64,000 nucleotides of DNA from Cyanobacterium aponinum PCC 10605. GTDB taxonomy: Bacteria > Cyanobacteriota > Cyanobacteriia > Cyanobacteriales > Cyanobacteriaceae. The DNA is taken from NCBI RefSeq assembly GCF_000317675.1, contig NC_019776.1, forward strand, positions 248,001 through 312,000, in the 5' to 3' direction. Within the stretch, counting starts at the first letter, position 1; each line of letters opens with the position of its first letter. The translations under genes were made by a program, and so were the position numbers. The notes under the pieces were generated by a model that was not told where the DNA came from, did no database searches, and saw only the letters and a program-made list of their open reading frames with translations. Shown here one piece after another: positions 48,001-57,177 of this stretch.

Positions 48001-50658
48001 GTGCATCAACATTTAATCAAAGAAGGATTAAGACTTAAAACATCTCTCATTGCTGATACTGCTCAGTGTTGGAGTACCCATCATTACGCTTGTCTCATTG
48101 GTTTTGGTGCGTCTGCCGTTTGCCCTTACCTTACCTTACAAACCGTATCCGCTTGGTGGCGTGACGAGAAAACTCAGAAATTGATGGAAAATGAAAAAAT
48201 TGAGCGTATTTCTGAGGAAGAAGCCTTAAATAACTATCGTAAATCTATAGAAGCTGGATTACTCAAAATCCTGTCAAAAATGGGTATTTCTCTCTTGGCT
48301 TCCTATCACGGTGCGCAGATTTTTGAATGTATCGGTTTAGGTGCAGATGTGATGGAATTGGCTTTCAGAGGCACAACTAGCCGTGTGGGTGGTTTAAACT
48401 TACAAGAAGTAGCTAACGAAATCATTTCTTTCCATCAAAAAGCCTTCCCTGAGTTACAAGCCAAAAAATTAGAAAATTACGGCTATGTGAACTATAAAAA
48501 AGGTGGCGAATATCACATGAATTCCCCCGAAATGGCAAAAACCTTACATAAAGCTGTATCTGCTTATGGCACTGAGGAAGGTTATGATCATTATGAATGG
48601 TATCGCAAATATCTGCAAGAGCGCCCCGTTACTGCTTTAAGAGATTTATTAGAGTTTAAGTCTGATAAAAATTCTATCTCTATCGATGATGTCGAGCCTG
48701 TAGAAGACATTGTCAAACGCTTTTGTACCGGGGGGATGTCTTTGGGTGCATTAAGCCAAGAAGCCCACGAAACCCTCGCTATAGCCATGAATCGTATCGG
48801 TGGTAAGTCCAATTCTGGGGAAGGTGGAGAAGATCCTAACCGTTATAATATTATTGATGAAGTGGACGAAAATGGTAAAAGTCCTTTATTCCCTCATCTC
48901 AAAGGTTTACAAAAAGGCGATCGCGCTGCTTCTGCTATCAAACAAATTGCGTCTGGTCGTTTTGGTGTCACTCCTGAGTATTTAATGAGCGGTGAACAAC
49001 TGGAAATCAAGATGGCACAAGGGGCTAAACCCGGTGAAGGAGGACAATTACCCGGCAAGAAAGTGAGCCAGTATATTGCGATGTTACGCCGTTCTAAACC
49101 CGGTGTTACTCTCATTTCTCCTCCTCCTCACCATGACATATACTCCATTGAGGATTTAGCCCAATTAATCCACGATTTACATCAGATTAACCCCTCTGCT
49201 AAGGTATCCGTTAAATTAGTGGCAGAAATCGGTATCGGTACGATCGCCGCCGGTGTAGCTAAAGCCAATGCGGATGTAATCCAAATTTCTGGTCATGATG
49301 GTGGTACAGGTGCATCTCCTTTAAGTTCCATTAAACACGCTGGTTGCCCCTGGGAATTGGGCGTAACTGAAGTTCATCGCACCCTATTAGAAAACCAATT
49401 ACGCGATCGAGTTTTACTCCGTGCCGATGGTGGCTTAAAAACAGGTTGGGATATTGTCATGGCGGCGTTAATGGGTGCAGAAGAATATGGTTTCGGTAGT
49501 ATTGCCATGATTGCAGAGGGTTGTATTATGGCTCGTGTTTGCCACACCAATCAATGCCCTGTAGGTGTCGCTACTCAACAAGAGCGTTTACGTCAGCGTT
49601 TCTCTGGTGTGCCGGGGGATGTGGTTAATTTCTTCTATTTTGTAGCGGAAGAAGTGCGATCGATTCTCGCTAAATTGGGTTATCGTAGTTTAGATGAAGT
49701 TATCGGACGTGCGGATTTATTAACCTATCGTCAAGATGCAAAACTCACTAAAACAAAAGCCTTGATTCTCGATTGTTTAACCAATCTTCCTGACACGAAA
49801 ACTAACCGTGACTGGTTGAAACAGGTCGATACCCATACTAACGGTCATGTTTTAGATGATGAAATTTTAGCAGATTCTAACATCATAGATGCGATCGAAT
49901 CTCATGGTAATATAACCAAAGAAATTAAGATTATTAATACTGATCGTTCCGTAGGAGCAAGAATAGCAGGAGTTATCGCTAAAAAACACGGAGATTTAGG
50001 CTTTAATGGTCAACTAAACCTCAATTTCAAAGGTTATGCAGGACAAAGTTTCGGTGCTTTCAACATTCAAGGCATGAATATTCACCTCGAAGGGGAAGCC
50101 AATGATTATGTTGGTAAAGGTATGAATGGAGGTGCGATCGTCATTGTACCACCTTCTGAATGTACTTTTGAGGCTTCTGATAACGTCATTTTAGGCAATA
50201 CCTGCTTATACGGTGCAACGGGTGGTGAATTATACGCCAATGGACGAGCTGGAGAGCGTTTTGGAGTGCGTAACTCTAAAGCGACAGCCGTAATTGAGGG
50301 TGCAGGAGATCACTGTTGCGAATATATGACAGGAGGCTTAATCGTCGTCTTAGGAAATGTTGGACGTAACGTGGGTGCAGGTATGACAGGAGGCTTAGGC
50401 TATTTCCTCGATGAAGAGGGCAATTTTGAGGCAAAAGTTAACCCTGAAATTGTCAAAATTCAGCGTATTTGCACAGAGGAAGGTGAGGCACAATTAAAAG
50501 AATTAATCACTAATCATGTGGCAAAAACAGGTAGTAAAAAAGGTCAATTAATCTTAGATAATTGGGCCAATTATGTACCGAAATTCTGGCAAGTTGTTCC
50601 TCCTTCGGAAGCGGAAACTCCTGAAGTTAAAGCTCAAAAAGAGTTAACAACGGTGTAA
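48001..50658 (+). CDS. gltS: Ferredoxin-dependent glutamate synthase, C-terminal part (interrupted gene)
   Basis: 885 residues from GTG 48001, but the frame is open far upstream and the conserved protein resumes at about 47962, so GTG is only where a caller would start. It holds the FMN-binding synthase barrel ([40 protein letters not shown]), the 3Fe-4S cysteines ([19 protein letters not shown]), and the C-terminal GXGXG beta-helix ([27 protein letters not shown]). The enzyme makes glutamate from 2-oxoglutarate and glutamine with reduced ferredoxin. Without the N-terminal half it cannot accept glutamine nitrogen. Confidence 0.9.
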   Translation: MHQHLIKEGLRLKTSLIADTAQCWSTHHYACLIGFGASAVCPYLTLQTVSAWWRDEKTQKLMENEKIERISEEEALNNYRKSIEAGLLKILSKMGISLLASYHGAQIFECIGLGADVMELAFRGTTSRVGGLNLQEVANEIISFHQKAFPELQAKKLENYGYVNYKKGGEYHMNSPEMAKTLHKAVSAYGTEEGYDHYEWYRKYLQERPVTALRDLLEFKSDKNSISIDDVEPVEDIVKRFCTGGMSLGALSQEAHETLAIAMNRIGGKSNSGEGGEDPNRYNIIDEVDENGKSPLFPHLKGLQKGDRAASAIKQIASGRFGVTPEYLMSGEQLEIKMAQGAKPGEGGQLPGKKVSQYIAMLRRSKPGVTLISPPPHHDIYSIEDLAQLIHDLHQINPSAKVSVKLVAEIGIGTIAAGVAKANADVIQISGHDGGTGASPLSSIKHAGCPWELGVTEVHRTLLENQLRDRVLLRADGGLKTGWDIVMAALMGAEEYGFGSIAMIAEGCIMARVCHTNQCPVGVATQQERLRQRFSGVPGDVVNFFYFVAEEVRSILAKLGYRSLDEVIGRADLLTYRQDAKLTKTKALILDCLTNLPDTKTNRDWLKQVDTHTNGHVLDDEILADSNIIDAIESHGNITKEIKIINTDRSVGARIAGVIAKKHGDLGFNGQLNLNFKGYAGQSFGAFNIQGMNIHLEGEANDYVGKGMNGGAIVIVPPSECTFEASDNVILGNTCLYGATGGELYANGRAGERFGVRNSKATAVIEGAGDHCCEYMTGGLIVVLGNVGRNVGAGMTGGLGYFLDEEGNFEAKVNPEIVKIQRICTEEGEAQLKELITNHVAKTGSKKGQLILDNWANYVPKFWQVVPPSEAETPEVKAQKELTTV

Positions 50659-50671
50659 TTTAATTTGATTG

Positions 50672-50752
50672 CGGTGGGGATGGGTTGAACAATGTTTAAC
50701 CCCTACGATAACGTAAACCGTAGGGGCAGAATAATATTCTGCCCACCCTCAC
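50672..50752. repeat. REP element 1 (RAYT-associated)
   Basis: Three nested palindromes: TTGAACAATGTTTAA, CCCCTACG/CGTAGGGG and GGGCAGAATAATATTCTGCCC minus its last base. A nearly identical element is at 52798-52878. It lies 94 bases beyond the 3' end of the RAYT gene. Confidence 0.8.
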
Positions 50753-50845
50753 CCAATTTTCTCACTTACTTTCACCACAATTTCGGCTCTATTCTCTCCT
50801 CAAATATTACTCATTTATAACCAAACATTAATTAATTTCAACTTA

Positions 50846-51388
50846 TTAAAAGGGCAAATCGAATATAATATTTTTTGATGATGAATATTCCGAATCTTTC
50901 TCCCAATTACGGGGATTATTTAAAATATATTCTCGAACATTATTAAGCATTTCTTCATCTTTAATAACCTTTTCATAATAATTTCTTTGCCATATTAAAG
51001 ATGTACCTTTTTGTTGACAAATTTGATTAATTTTGCTCGTCACTGCCCCTTTAAACGATCGAACTATACTCGGAATTGAACCTTTAACAACTTTCTGAAA
51101 TTGGTTATATTTTTCTTCTTGATTAAGTGATTCTTTAATCCATAAAATACCGTGCAAATGATTGGGCATAATCACAAATACATCTAATTCCACAGAGGGA
51201 AAATGCTCTGGTATTTCTAACCAACATTGAAGTGAGATTGAACCCAGATGATTTAATAATACTTGATCCTGTTTAATTTCACCCCATAAACATTGTCGAT
51301 ATTGAGTACAAATAGTAACGAAATAAACTCCTTGTTGACTATAATCATAATGTTTTAAACGGATTGATCGACGGTGAAAAAAATTCAT
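50846..51388 (-). CDS. REP-associated tyrosine transposase (RAYT)
   Basis: 180 residues, single-strand HUH endonuclease of the Y1 type. It starts FHRRSIRLKHYDYSQQGVYF and has the metal-binding HLH in VFVIMPNHLHGILWI and the catalytic Tyr in WQRNYYEKVIKDEEMLNNVR. RAYTs cut and move the REP palindromes that flank them. REP elements lie on both sides (50672-50752 and 51427-51475). A decayed copy is at 53018-53361. The protein ending EYSSSKNIIFDLPF is shared by both copies. Confidence 0.9.
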   Translation of the reverse strand: MNFFHRRSIRLKHYDYSQQGVYFVTICTQYRQCLWGEIKQDQVLLNHLGSISLQCWLEIPEHFPSVELDVFVIMPNHLHGILWIKESLNQEEKYNQFQKVVKGSIPSIVRSFKGAVTSKINQICQQKGTSLIWQRNYYEKVIKDEEMLNNVREYILNNPRNWEKDSEYSSSKNIIFDLPF

Positions 51389-51426
51389 ACCATATCTGAT
51401 ACTAACAATTATTCATAAGGGAAAAT

Positions 51427-51475
51427 AGGTTGAACATTATGTTATCGCAGGGGCAGAGTATCATTCTGCCCACCT
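51427..51475. repeat. REP element 2 (partial)
   Basis: GGTTGAACATTATGTTATCG then CAGGGGCAGAGTATCATTCT GCCC. It keeps the GGGGCAGA/TCTGCCC palindrome but has lost the CCCCTACG/CGTAGGGG module. It lies 39 bases upstream of the RAYT start and so could include its promoter. Confidence 0.7.
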
Positions 51476-51568
51476 AACCCTCATTTCTCTGGTTTGAATG
51501 TCTAAAATTTGTATTGTAAGTCGATGACAATATATAATGATTATTGAACAATTAAATTAATAAGTTTT

Positions 51569-52753
51569 ATGAAAGTAAAAGAAATAGATCAAAATATACT
51601 TGGTCAAACCACTGAGGTACTTATAAATAAAAAAAAAGCTAAGGGTAAAATAATAGCGATTGCAGATCATTCTACTCATCAACAAGTTTGTATTCAAATA
51701 GAAGAAGGTAAAATGGGTGTTTGGATTCCTGCTCTTGCATTAGTTGATTATGATAAACTCGCTGTTTCAGTATCTTCTAACATTTTAGAACAGGTTGTCA
51801 AATTACCTCAAGATTTTTTCGTTTCAGTGCAAAAAAAAGCAGAACAAGATATAACTTCTTTGGTCGATTTTGCTGATAATTTAGCTAAAAATATTAATAA
51901 TAAAGTTGCTAGTGATATTCAATTAATTAATTCCGCAGTAGAAAAAGCTCAAAAATTAATAGAAAAAACAACTCAAGAAATTGCAAAATCTGGTGAAAAT
52001 AGTATTAAATTTATTAATCAATATTTAGCAGAAACTAATTCAGCTATTGGAAAAATTCTCAATCAAATATCAGATATAATTCAAAATTTCTCGAATGAGA
52101 CTTTTCGTAAATGTATTGCAATGGCAATGAAAGTGGCAGAGGATTCTTTTGATAGTGCCAAAAAAGTTGTTGATAAATTAAGACAAGAATATCCGAAAGA
52201 AAAGTCTTTTAAAATTGCCCAAAGATTAATCAACAGAAGTACAATTTTTTCACTTGGTTTTGGCATCGCCATGGATGGATTTAATTTCGCTGAATCATTA
52301 ACTAAATTATCAATTGGTTTAGATTTAGCTAAAAATGCAGCCCTTTTGTCAGAGTTAGTTTATCAAATAGGGATTGCGTATGGTTTTAATGATATTAATA
52401 AAATTACTAAAGGAGAAGCCATCGCTATTATTGCCTTATGTTTAGGAATAGACATTCTACAACAATTAGGGTTAAAAGCCTTAACAGAACCTAGTTCTAT
52501 TGTTAGTATTCCTATAAAAGCAGTTTCTAATGTTGCTTTATTTCAATTAGTTGGCTATGCTTCGTGTTTATATTTTGATATTAAAGTAAACGGGGCAGAG
52601 AATCCTCTAGTTTCAGGAAAAGCCTATCAACAATTTACAGATAAATTACGGATTTACTTGGACGAAACATTAAGCGAAACCGAAAAATTGGCAGATATTG
52701 TTAAAGATGCGATCTCAATTAAACAACAAGTACCTGCTTTAGCTACTGCATAA
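51569..52753 (+). CDS. Hypothetical protein between two RAYT copies
   Basis: 394 residues, unknown. No signal peptide. Residues 1-70 form a compact start (LGQTTEVLINKKKAKGKIIA; GVWIPALALVDYD) and residues about 85-205 are long amphipathic helices, likely coiled coil. A hydrophobic region follows at about 225-330 (STIFSLGFGIAMDGFNF; EAIAIIALCLGIDILQQLG), with a faint likeness to EcsC-type proteins (LLSELVYQIGIAYGF) that I would not rely on. The C-terminus is helical. The gene is bracketed by a RAYT/REP unit on the left and a decayed copy on the right, so it may be cargo of that duplication or simply located between the copies. Confidence 0.65.
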   Translation: MKVKEIDQNILGQTTEVLINKKKAKGKIIAIADHSTHQQVCIQIEEGKMGVWIPALALVDYDKLAVSVSSNILEQVVKLPQDFFVSVQKKAEQDITSLVDFADNLAKNINNKVASDIQLINSAVEKAQKLIEKTTQEIAKSGENSIKFINQYLAETNSAIGKILNQISDIIQNFSNETFRKCIAMAMKVAEDSFDSAKKVVDKLRQEYPKEKSFKIAQRLINRSTIFSLGFGIAMDGFNFAESLTKLSIGLDLAKNAALLSELVYQIGIAYGFNDINKITKGEAIAIIALCLGIDILQQLGLKALTEPSSIVSIPIKAVSNVALFQLVGYASCLYFDIKVNGAENPLVSGKAYQQFTDKLRIYLDETLSETEKLADIVKDAISIKQQVPALATA

Positions 52754-52797
52754 AATCATAAAAATCAATGATTACGGGGGAGTAGATTAAAGATTCT

Positions 52798-52878
52798 GGT
52801 GGGGATGGGTTGAACACTGTTCAACCCCTACGATAACGCAAATTGTAGGGGCAGAATGATATTCTGCCCACCCTCACC
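52798..52878. repeat. REP element 3 (RAYT-associated)
   Basis: Near-copy of REP element 1, with TTGAACACTGTTCAA, CCCCTACG/TGTAGGGG and GGGCAGAATGATATTCTGCCC. About 140 bases of flank towards the RAYT end (ATATTACTCATTTATAA...) are also shared. Confidence 0.8.
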
Positions 52879-53017
52879 TCAATTTTGTTGCTCACTTCCT
52901 CCCGAATTTTTTGCTCACCACCATCTCAATTTATTACCCACCACCACCCAAATTTTTCGCCTATTTTCCCTTCAAATATTACTCATTTATAAGCAAATAT
53001 TAATGAATTTTCACTTG

Positions 53018-53361
53018 TTAAAAAGGTAAATCGAATATGATATTTTTCGATGATGAATATTCGGAATCTTTCTCCCAAATACGATGATTCTCTAAAATAT
53101 ATTTTCGCACATTATTAAGCTTTTGTTCATTTTTAATAACCTTTTCATAATAATTTCTTTGTCATATTAAAGATGTGCCTTTTTGTTGATAAATTTGATT
53201 AATTTTTTTTCGTTACTGCCCCTTTAAACGATCGCACTTAAATGATTTAATAATACTTGATTTTGTATGATTTCTCCCCATAAACATTGTATATACAAGG
53301 TACAAATTACGAAATAAATTCCTTGTTGACTATAATCATAATATAAAAAAATAAATCAATA
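53018..53361 (-). pseudogene. Decayed RAYT copy
   Basis: The minus strand reads YYDYSQQGIYFV, then QCLWGEIIQNQVLLNHL, then after a gap KGAV. It then gives QRNYYEKVIKNEQKLNNVRK and the conserved end EYSSSKNIIFDLPF. About 50 residues between LNHL and KGAV, which include the HLH motif, are deleted, with a CGATCG at the junction. The Trp codon before QRNYYEK is TGA. It cannot make an active enzyme. Confidence 0.85.
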
Positions 53362-54501
53362 ATGAAAGTCCTATTTGATTGTACTTCAGTGCGCGATCGC
53401 ATCTCTGGTATTGGTTATTATACTTATAGCTTGATGAAGGCTTTACAGAAAGGCAATTTTCCTGATTTGGAATTGAATTTTTGTCGCCAACCTAGTATGA
53501 AACAATGGTTAAAGCATCAACAAGATTTACCAGATGTCTTAAAACAATTTCCCTCCATTCAATTTTTACCTTTTCCAGTAACAGTAAGTGATTTTCTGGG
53601 TAAATCCGCAGGTTATTTTACGAATAATATTGGTCATTTTGACATAATTCACGGTACAGATCATTATGTTTACCCTTTTAAAGAAGGAAAAAAAATCATG
53701 AATATCCATGATTTAACTTTTTTAAAATATCCTCAATTTTGCACAAATATTGTTAAACAATATACTCGCAGAATAAAAAAATGTTTACCGTGGACTGATT
53801 TAATAATTACTTTTGCTGAAAGTACAAAAAAAGATATTATTGACTATTTAGGAGTAAAAGAAGAAAAAATATTCATTACCTCAGAAGCAAGTAGATATGA
53901 TTTTAACTATTTAAAAACTATAAATATTGATTTAATCAAAAGTAAAACTAACTATGATTTTTCTCAGAAATATCTATTATTTGTAAGCACGATCGAACCT
54001 AGAAAAAACATTATCAGTCTGATAAAAGCCTTTAATATTTGCAAAGAAAAATATCATCTCCATCATCACTTAATTCTTATTGGTAATAAGGGTTGGCAGT
54101 ATGAGCCTATTTTTGCCGAAATAGAAAATTCCCCTTTTTCTGATCAAATTCATCATTTAGGGTATTTAACTGATGCTCAGTTAGCCATTTTTTATGCCCA
54201 TGCTGATATGTTTATCTATCCCTCTTTTTATGAGGGTTTTGGTTTGCCTATTCTTGAAGCAATGACTTTAGGTACACCTGTAATTACTTCTTCCGTATCA
54301 TCCATGCCTGAAGTGGGAGGAGATGCGGCAATTTATGTTAATCCCCATGATGTGGATGCTTTGGCAAATAGAATTTATCAGCTAGGGCTTGATCCGATCT
54401 TACGTCAAAGTTTAATTGAAAAAGGAAAAAACCGAGCAAAACTTTATTCTTGGCAAAGAGTAGCACAAGAAACCCTCAAGGCTTACTCCTATCTAGCTTA
54501 A
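53362..54501 (+). CDS. Glycosyltransferase, GT4 family
   Basis: 379 residues with the GT-B fold: an N-terminal domain (LFDCTSVRDRISGIGYY), then a C-terminal nucleotide-sugar domain with STIEPRKNIISLIKAF and the EX7E-like motif in YPSFYEGFGLPILEAMTLG. GT4 enzymes add sugars to lipid or protein acceptors in the cytosol. The acceptor is unknown. The start codon overlaps the promoter-side edge of the decayed RAYT, so its own upstream region is the pseudogene remnant. It is a candidate partner of surface polysaccharide genes, but none lies next to it. Confidence 0.9.
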   Translation: MKVLFDCTSVRDRISGIGYYTYSLMKALQKGNFPDLELNFCRQPSMKQWLKHQQDLPDVLKQFPSIQFLPFPVTVSDFLGKSAGYFTNNIGHFDIIHGTDHYVYPFKEGKKIMNIHDLTFLKYPQFCTNIVKQYTRRIKKCLPWTDLIITFAESTKKDIIDYLGVKEEKIFITSEASRYDFNYLKTINIDLIKSKTNYDFSQKYLLFVSTIEPRKNIISLIKAFNICKEKYHLHHHLILIGNKGWQYEPIFAEIENSPFSDQIHHLGYLTDAQLAIFYAHADMFIYPSFYEGFGLPILEAMTLGTPVITSSVSSMPEVGGDAAIYVNPHDVDALANRIYQLGLDPILRQSLIEKGKNRAKLYSWQRVAQETLKAYSYLA

Positions 54502-54659
54502 AAGAAAACCCAGAAAATTTGATTATAAATACTAATAAAAAAAAATAGAGATTAAAAAAATGTAAAGGATAAGAAAAGGTTTACAATGTATAGATTAGAT
54601 TATAAAGAACTTAAATATAAAATTCACAACTGAGATTTAATAACCTTACTTTATATTAG

Positions 54660-56264
54660 ATGAGTATTGATAAACCCATTTCAAAAACATCCTTTGCTTT
54701 AACAACCCCTCTTTATTACGTTAACGGTTTACCCCACATTGGCAGCGCTTACACCACTATGATTGCAGATGCGATCGCACGTTGGTATCGTCTTTCTGGT
54801 CATGAAGTTATGTTCGTCACAGGTACAGATGAACACGGTCAAAAAATCCAACGCACCGCCGAAGAAAAAGGAGTAAATCCTCAAGAACATTGCGATCGTA
54901 TTTCTCAACAATTTCAAGACTTATGGCATAAATTAGATATAAAATTCGATCGCTTTAGTCGCACTACTGCTAGTAATCATCAAGCTATTGTCAATGAATT
55001 TTTTGCCAGAGTGCAAAAGAGTGATGATATATATTTAGCTCAACAACAGGGATGGTATTGTGTTGCCTGTGAAGAATTTAAAGAAAAAAGAGAACTCACA
55101 GAAGACGGTTTTTGTCCTATTCACACTAACCAAAAAGTAGAATGGAGAGATGAAGAAAACTACTTTTTTCGCCTTTCCCGTTACCAACAACAACTAGAAG
55201 AACTATACACCAAAAATCCAGACTTTATTCAGCCTGAAAGCAGAAGAAACGAAGTTATTAACTTTGTCAAACAAGGATTACAAGATTTTTCTATTTCCCG
55301 TGTTAATGTTTCTTGGGGTTTCCCCATACCAGACGACCCTAAACATACAATTTACGTGTGGTTTGATGCCCTTTTAGGCTATATTAGCGCTCTTTTAGAT
55401 GAAAATGATCCCCCAACCCTCGAAAATGCCCTTAAAAAGTGGTATCCCTTCAACTTACATCTCATTGGCAAAGATATATTAAGATTCCATGCCGTTTATT
55501 GGCCTGCAATGTTGATGTCAGCACAATTGCCCTTACCAAAACAGGTATTTGGACATGGTTTCTTAACTAAAGATGGTAAAAAGATGGGTAAAAGTTTGGG
55601 CAACACTTTAGATCCATTCTCCCTAGTAGAAAAATATGGATCTGATGCTGTACGTTACTATTTTCTCAAAGAAATCGAATTAGGGGAAGATGGTGACTTC
55701 AACGAAATTCGTTTTGTGAATACCTTAAATGCAGATTTAGCAAATGACCTAGGAAATTTATTAAACCGCAGTTTAGGAATGCTGAAAAAATACTGCAAAG
55801 GAGTTTTACCCCCCATTACTCAAACAGATATTAGCGAAGAAAATGAAGTGAAACAGATAGGTAAATCTTTAGAAAAGAAGGTCATAGAAGCCTATCAAAA
55901 TTATCGTTTTTCCAGCTTATGCCAAGAAGTTTTAAACCTCATTCGTAGTTGCAACAAATTTATTGATGAGAGTCAACCTTGGAGTTTATATAAACAAGGG
56001 GAGCAAAAAGAAGTCGAAAAAATTCTTTATGTAGTGTTAGAGTCCGTCCGATTCGCTGGTTTTTCTCTTGCTCCAATAATACCGAATATTAGTAATAAGA
56101 TTTATACTCAACTGGGATTCAATTTTGATTTTAATCAAAAAGATTTAGGATTAAAAAGTAATATTAGTAATGAACATGGGCAGTGGGGTATTCTTCCTAT
56201 TAACCAAGAATTGCCTAAAGCTGAACCTATATTCGCTAGACTCGAAGTACCAGAAAATAAATAG
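54660..56264 (+). CDS. metG: Methionyl-tRNA synthetase
   Basis: 534 residues. It charges tRNA-Met. HIGH-type motif GLPHIGSAYT at about residues 23-32, a zinc-type segment (CVACEEFKEK, CPIH), and the KMSKS-type loop KKMGKSLGN (Gly in place of the first Ser, usual in cyanobacterial MetG). The anticodon domain follows. It lacks the C-terminal tRNA-binding OB domain, as in related class members. The start at 54660 gives the expected MSIDKP N-terminus. Confidence 0.96.
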   Translation: MSIDKPISKTSFALTTPLYYVNGLPHIGSAYTTMIADAIARWYRLSGHEVMFVTGTDEHGQKIQRTAEEKGVNPQEHCDRISQQFQDLWHKLDIKFDRFSRTTASNHQAIVNEFFARVQKSDDIYLAQQQGWYCVACEEFKEKRELTEDGFCPIHTNQKVEWRDEENYFFRLSRYQQQLEELYTKNPDFIQPESRRNEVINFVKQGLQDFSISRVNVSWGFPIPDDPKHTIYVWFDALLGYISALLDENDPPTLENALKKWYPFNLHLIGKDILRFHAVYWPAMLMSAQLPLPKQVFGHGFLTKDGKKMGKSLGNTLDPFSLVEKYGSDAVRYYFLKEIELGEDGDFNEIRFVNTLNADLANDLGNLLNRSLGMLKKYCKGVLPPITQTDISEENEVKQIGKSLEKKVIEAYQNYRFSSLCQEVLNLIRSCNKFIDESQPWSLYKQGEQKEVEKILYVVLESVRFAGFSLAPIIPNISNKIYTQLGFNFDFNQKDLGLKSNISNEHGQWGILPINQELPKAEPIFARLEVPENK

Positions 56265-56434
56265 TTAATTAAATTTAGTTTCTTCTTTTAATATTCTTCT
56301 AATATATAGATATATAACTCATAGATATATAGCTAATATATAGAAATTTTTTTTAATTTTATCAAAATCATAAAATCTTTTTTAGAAACCAACTATAAAC
56401 AAAAATAACTTTAATAAAAAATAAGGATAAAAAA

Positions 56435-57043
56435 ATGTGGGATAATTTTGATAGTGATCCCGTCTTTCCCCCTGAACAAGTTTTAGAAAATAGGGGAAGG
56501 GTTGCGATCTTCATTGATGGTTCAAATTTATTTTATGCCGCCCTCCAGTTAGGAGTTGAAATCGATTATACAAAACTCCTTTATCGTTTGACTGCTGGTG
56601 CGAAATTGTTACGGGCTTTCTTTTATACTGGAGTCGATCGTACTAATGAAAAGCAACAGGGATTTTTACTTTGGATGCGTCGTAATGGCTACCGAGTTAT
56701 TGCCAAGGATTTAGTGCAGTTACCTGACGGTTCAAAAAAAGCTAATTTGGATGTGGAAATTGCCGTTGATTTAATGGCTTTAGTGGATTATTATGATACT
56801 GCTGTATTGGTGAGTGGAGATGGAGATTTAGCCTATGCGGTGGATGCAGTGAGTTATCGGGGCGCTCGTATCGAAGTGGTAAGTTTGCGATCGATGACCA
56901 GTGATAGTTTAATTAATGTAGCAGACCGCTATATAGATTTAGACCAAATTCGGGAAGATATACAAAAAACCCGTAAATCCAATTTAACTTATGATGCTTT
57001 TTCTCCTTATCATCTCATCGAAAATAGAGATCCTGAAGAGTGA
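56435..57043 (+). CDS. NYN-domain protein, LabA type
   Basis: 202 residues. The NYN (PIN-like) nuclease fold begins GRVAIFIDGSNLFYAALQLG with the first acidic residue, and continues with VDVEIAVDLMAL (here NLDVEIAVDLMAL) and LVSGDGDLAYAVDAV, holding the remaining acidic positions. LabA in Synechococcus is a clock-output protein that feeds back on kaiBC; this member's role is not shown by sequence. Intrinsic RNase activity is inferred from the fold. No neighbours in the same operon. Confidence 0.9.
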   Translation: MWDNFDSDPVFPPEQVLENRGRVAIFIDGSNLFYAALQLGVEIDYTKLLYRLTAGAKLLRAFFYTGVDRTNEKQQGFLLWMRRNGYRVIAKDLVQLPDGSKKANLDVEIAVDLMALVDYYDTAVLVSGDGDLAYAVDAVSYRGARIEVVSLRSMTSDSLINVADRYIDLDQIREDIQKTRKSNLTYDAFSPYHLIENRDPEE

Positions 57044-57177
57044 TTGTCCTAATTTAAATTTGAGTTGTCTGGTTAAAACAGTGTATTAGGGAGCAGTGAA
57101 TAATGAATAGAATAGTTGGTAATAAACAAATTCTGACTCCTACTCATTACTCATTACTAAAATATAAACGCTATGGA

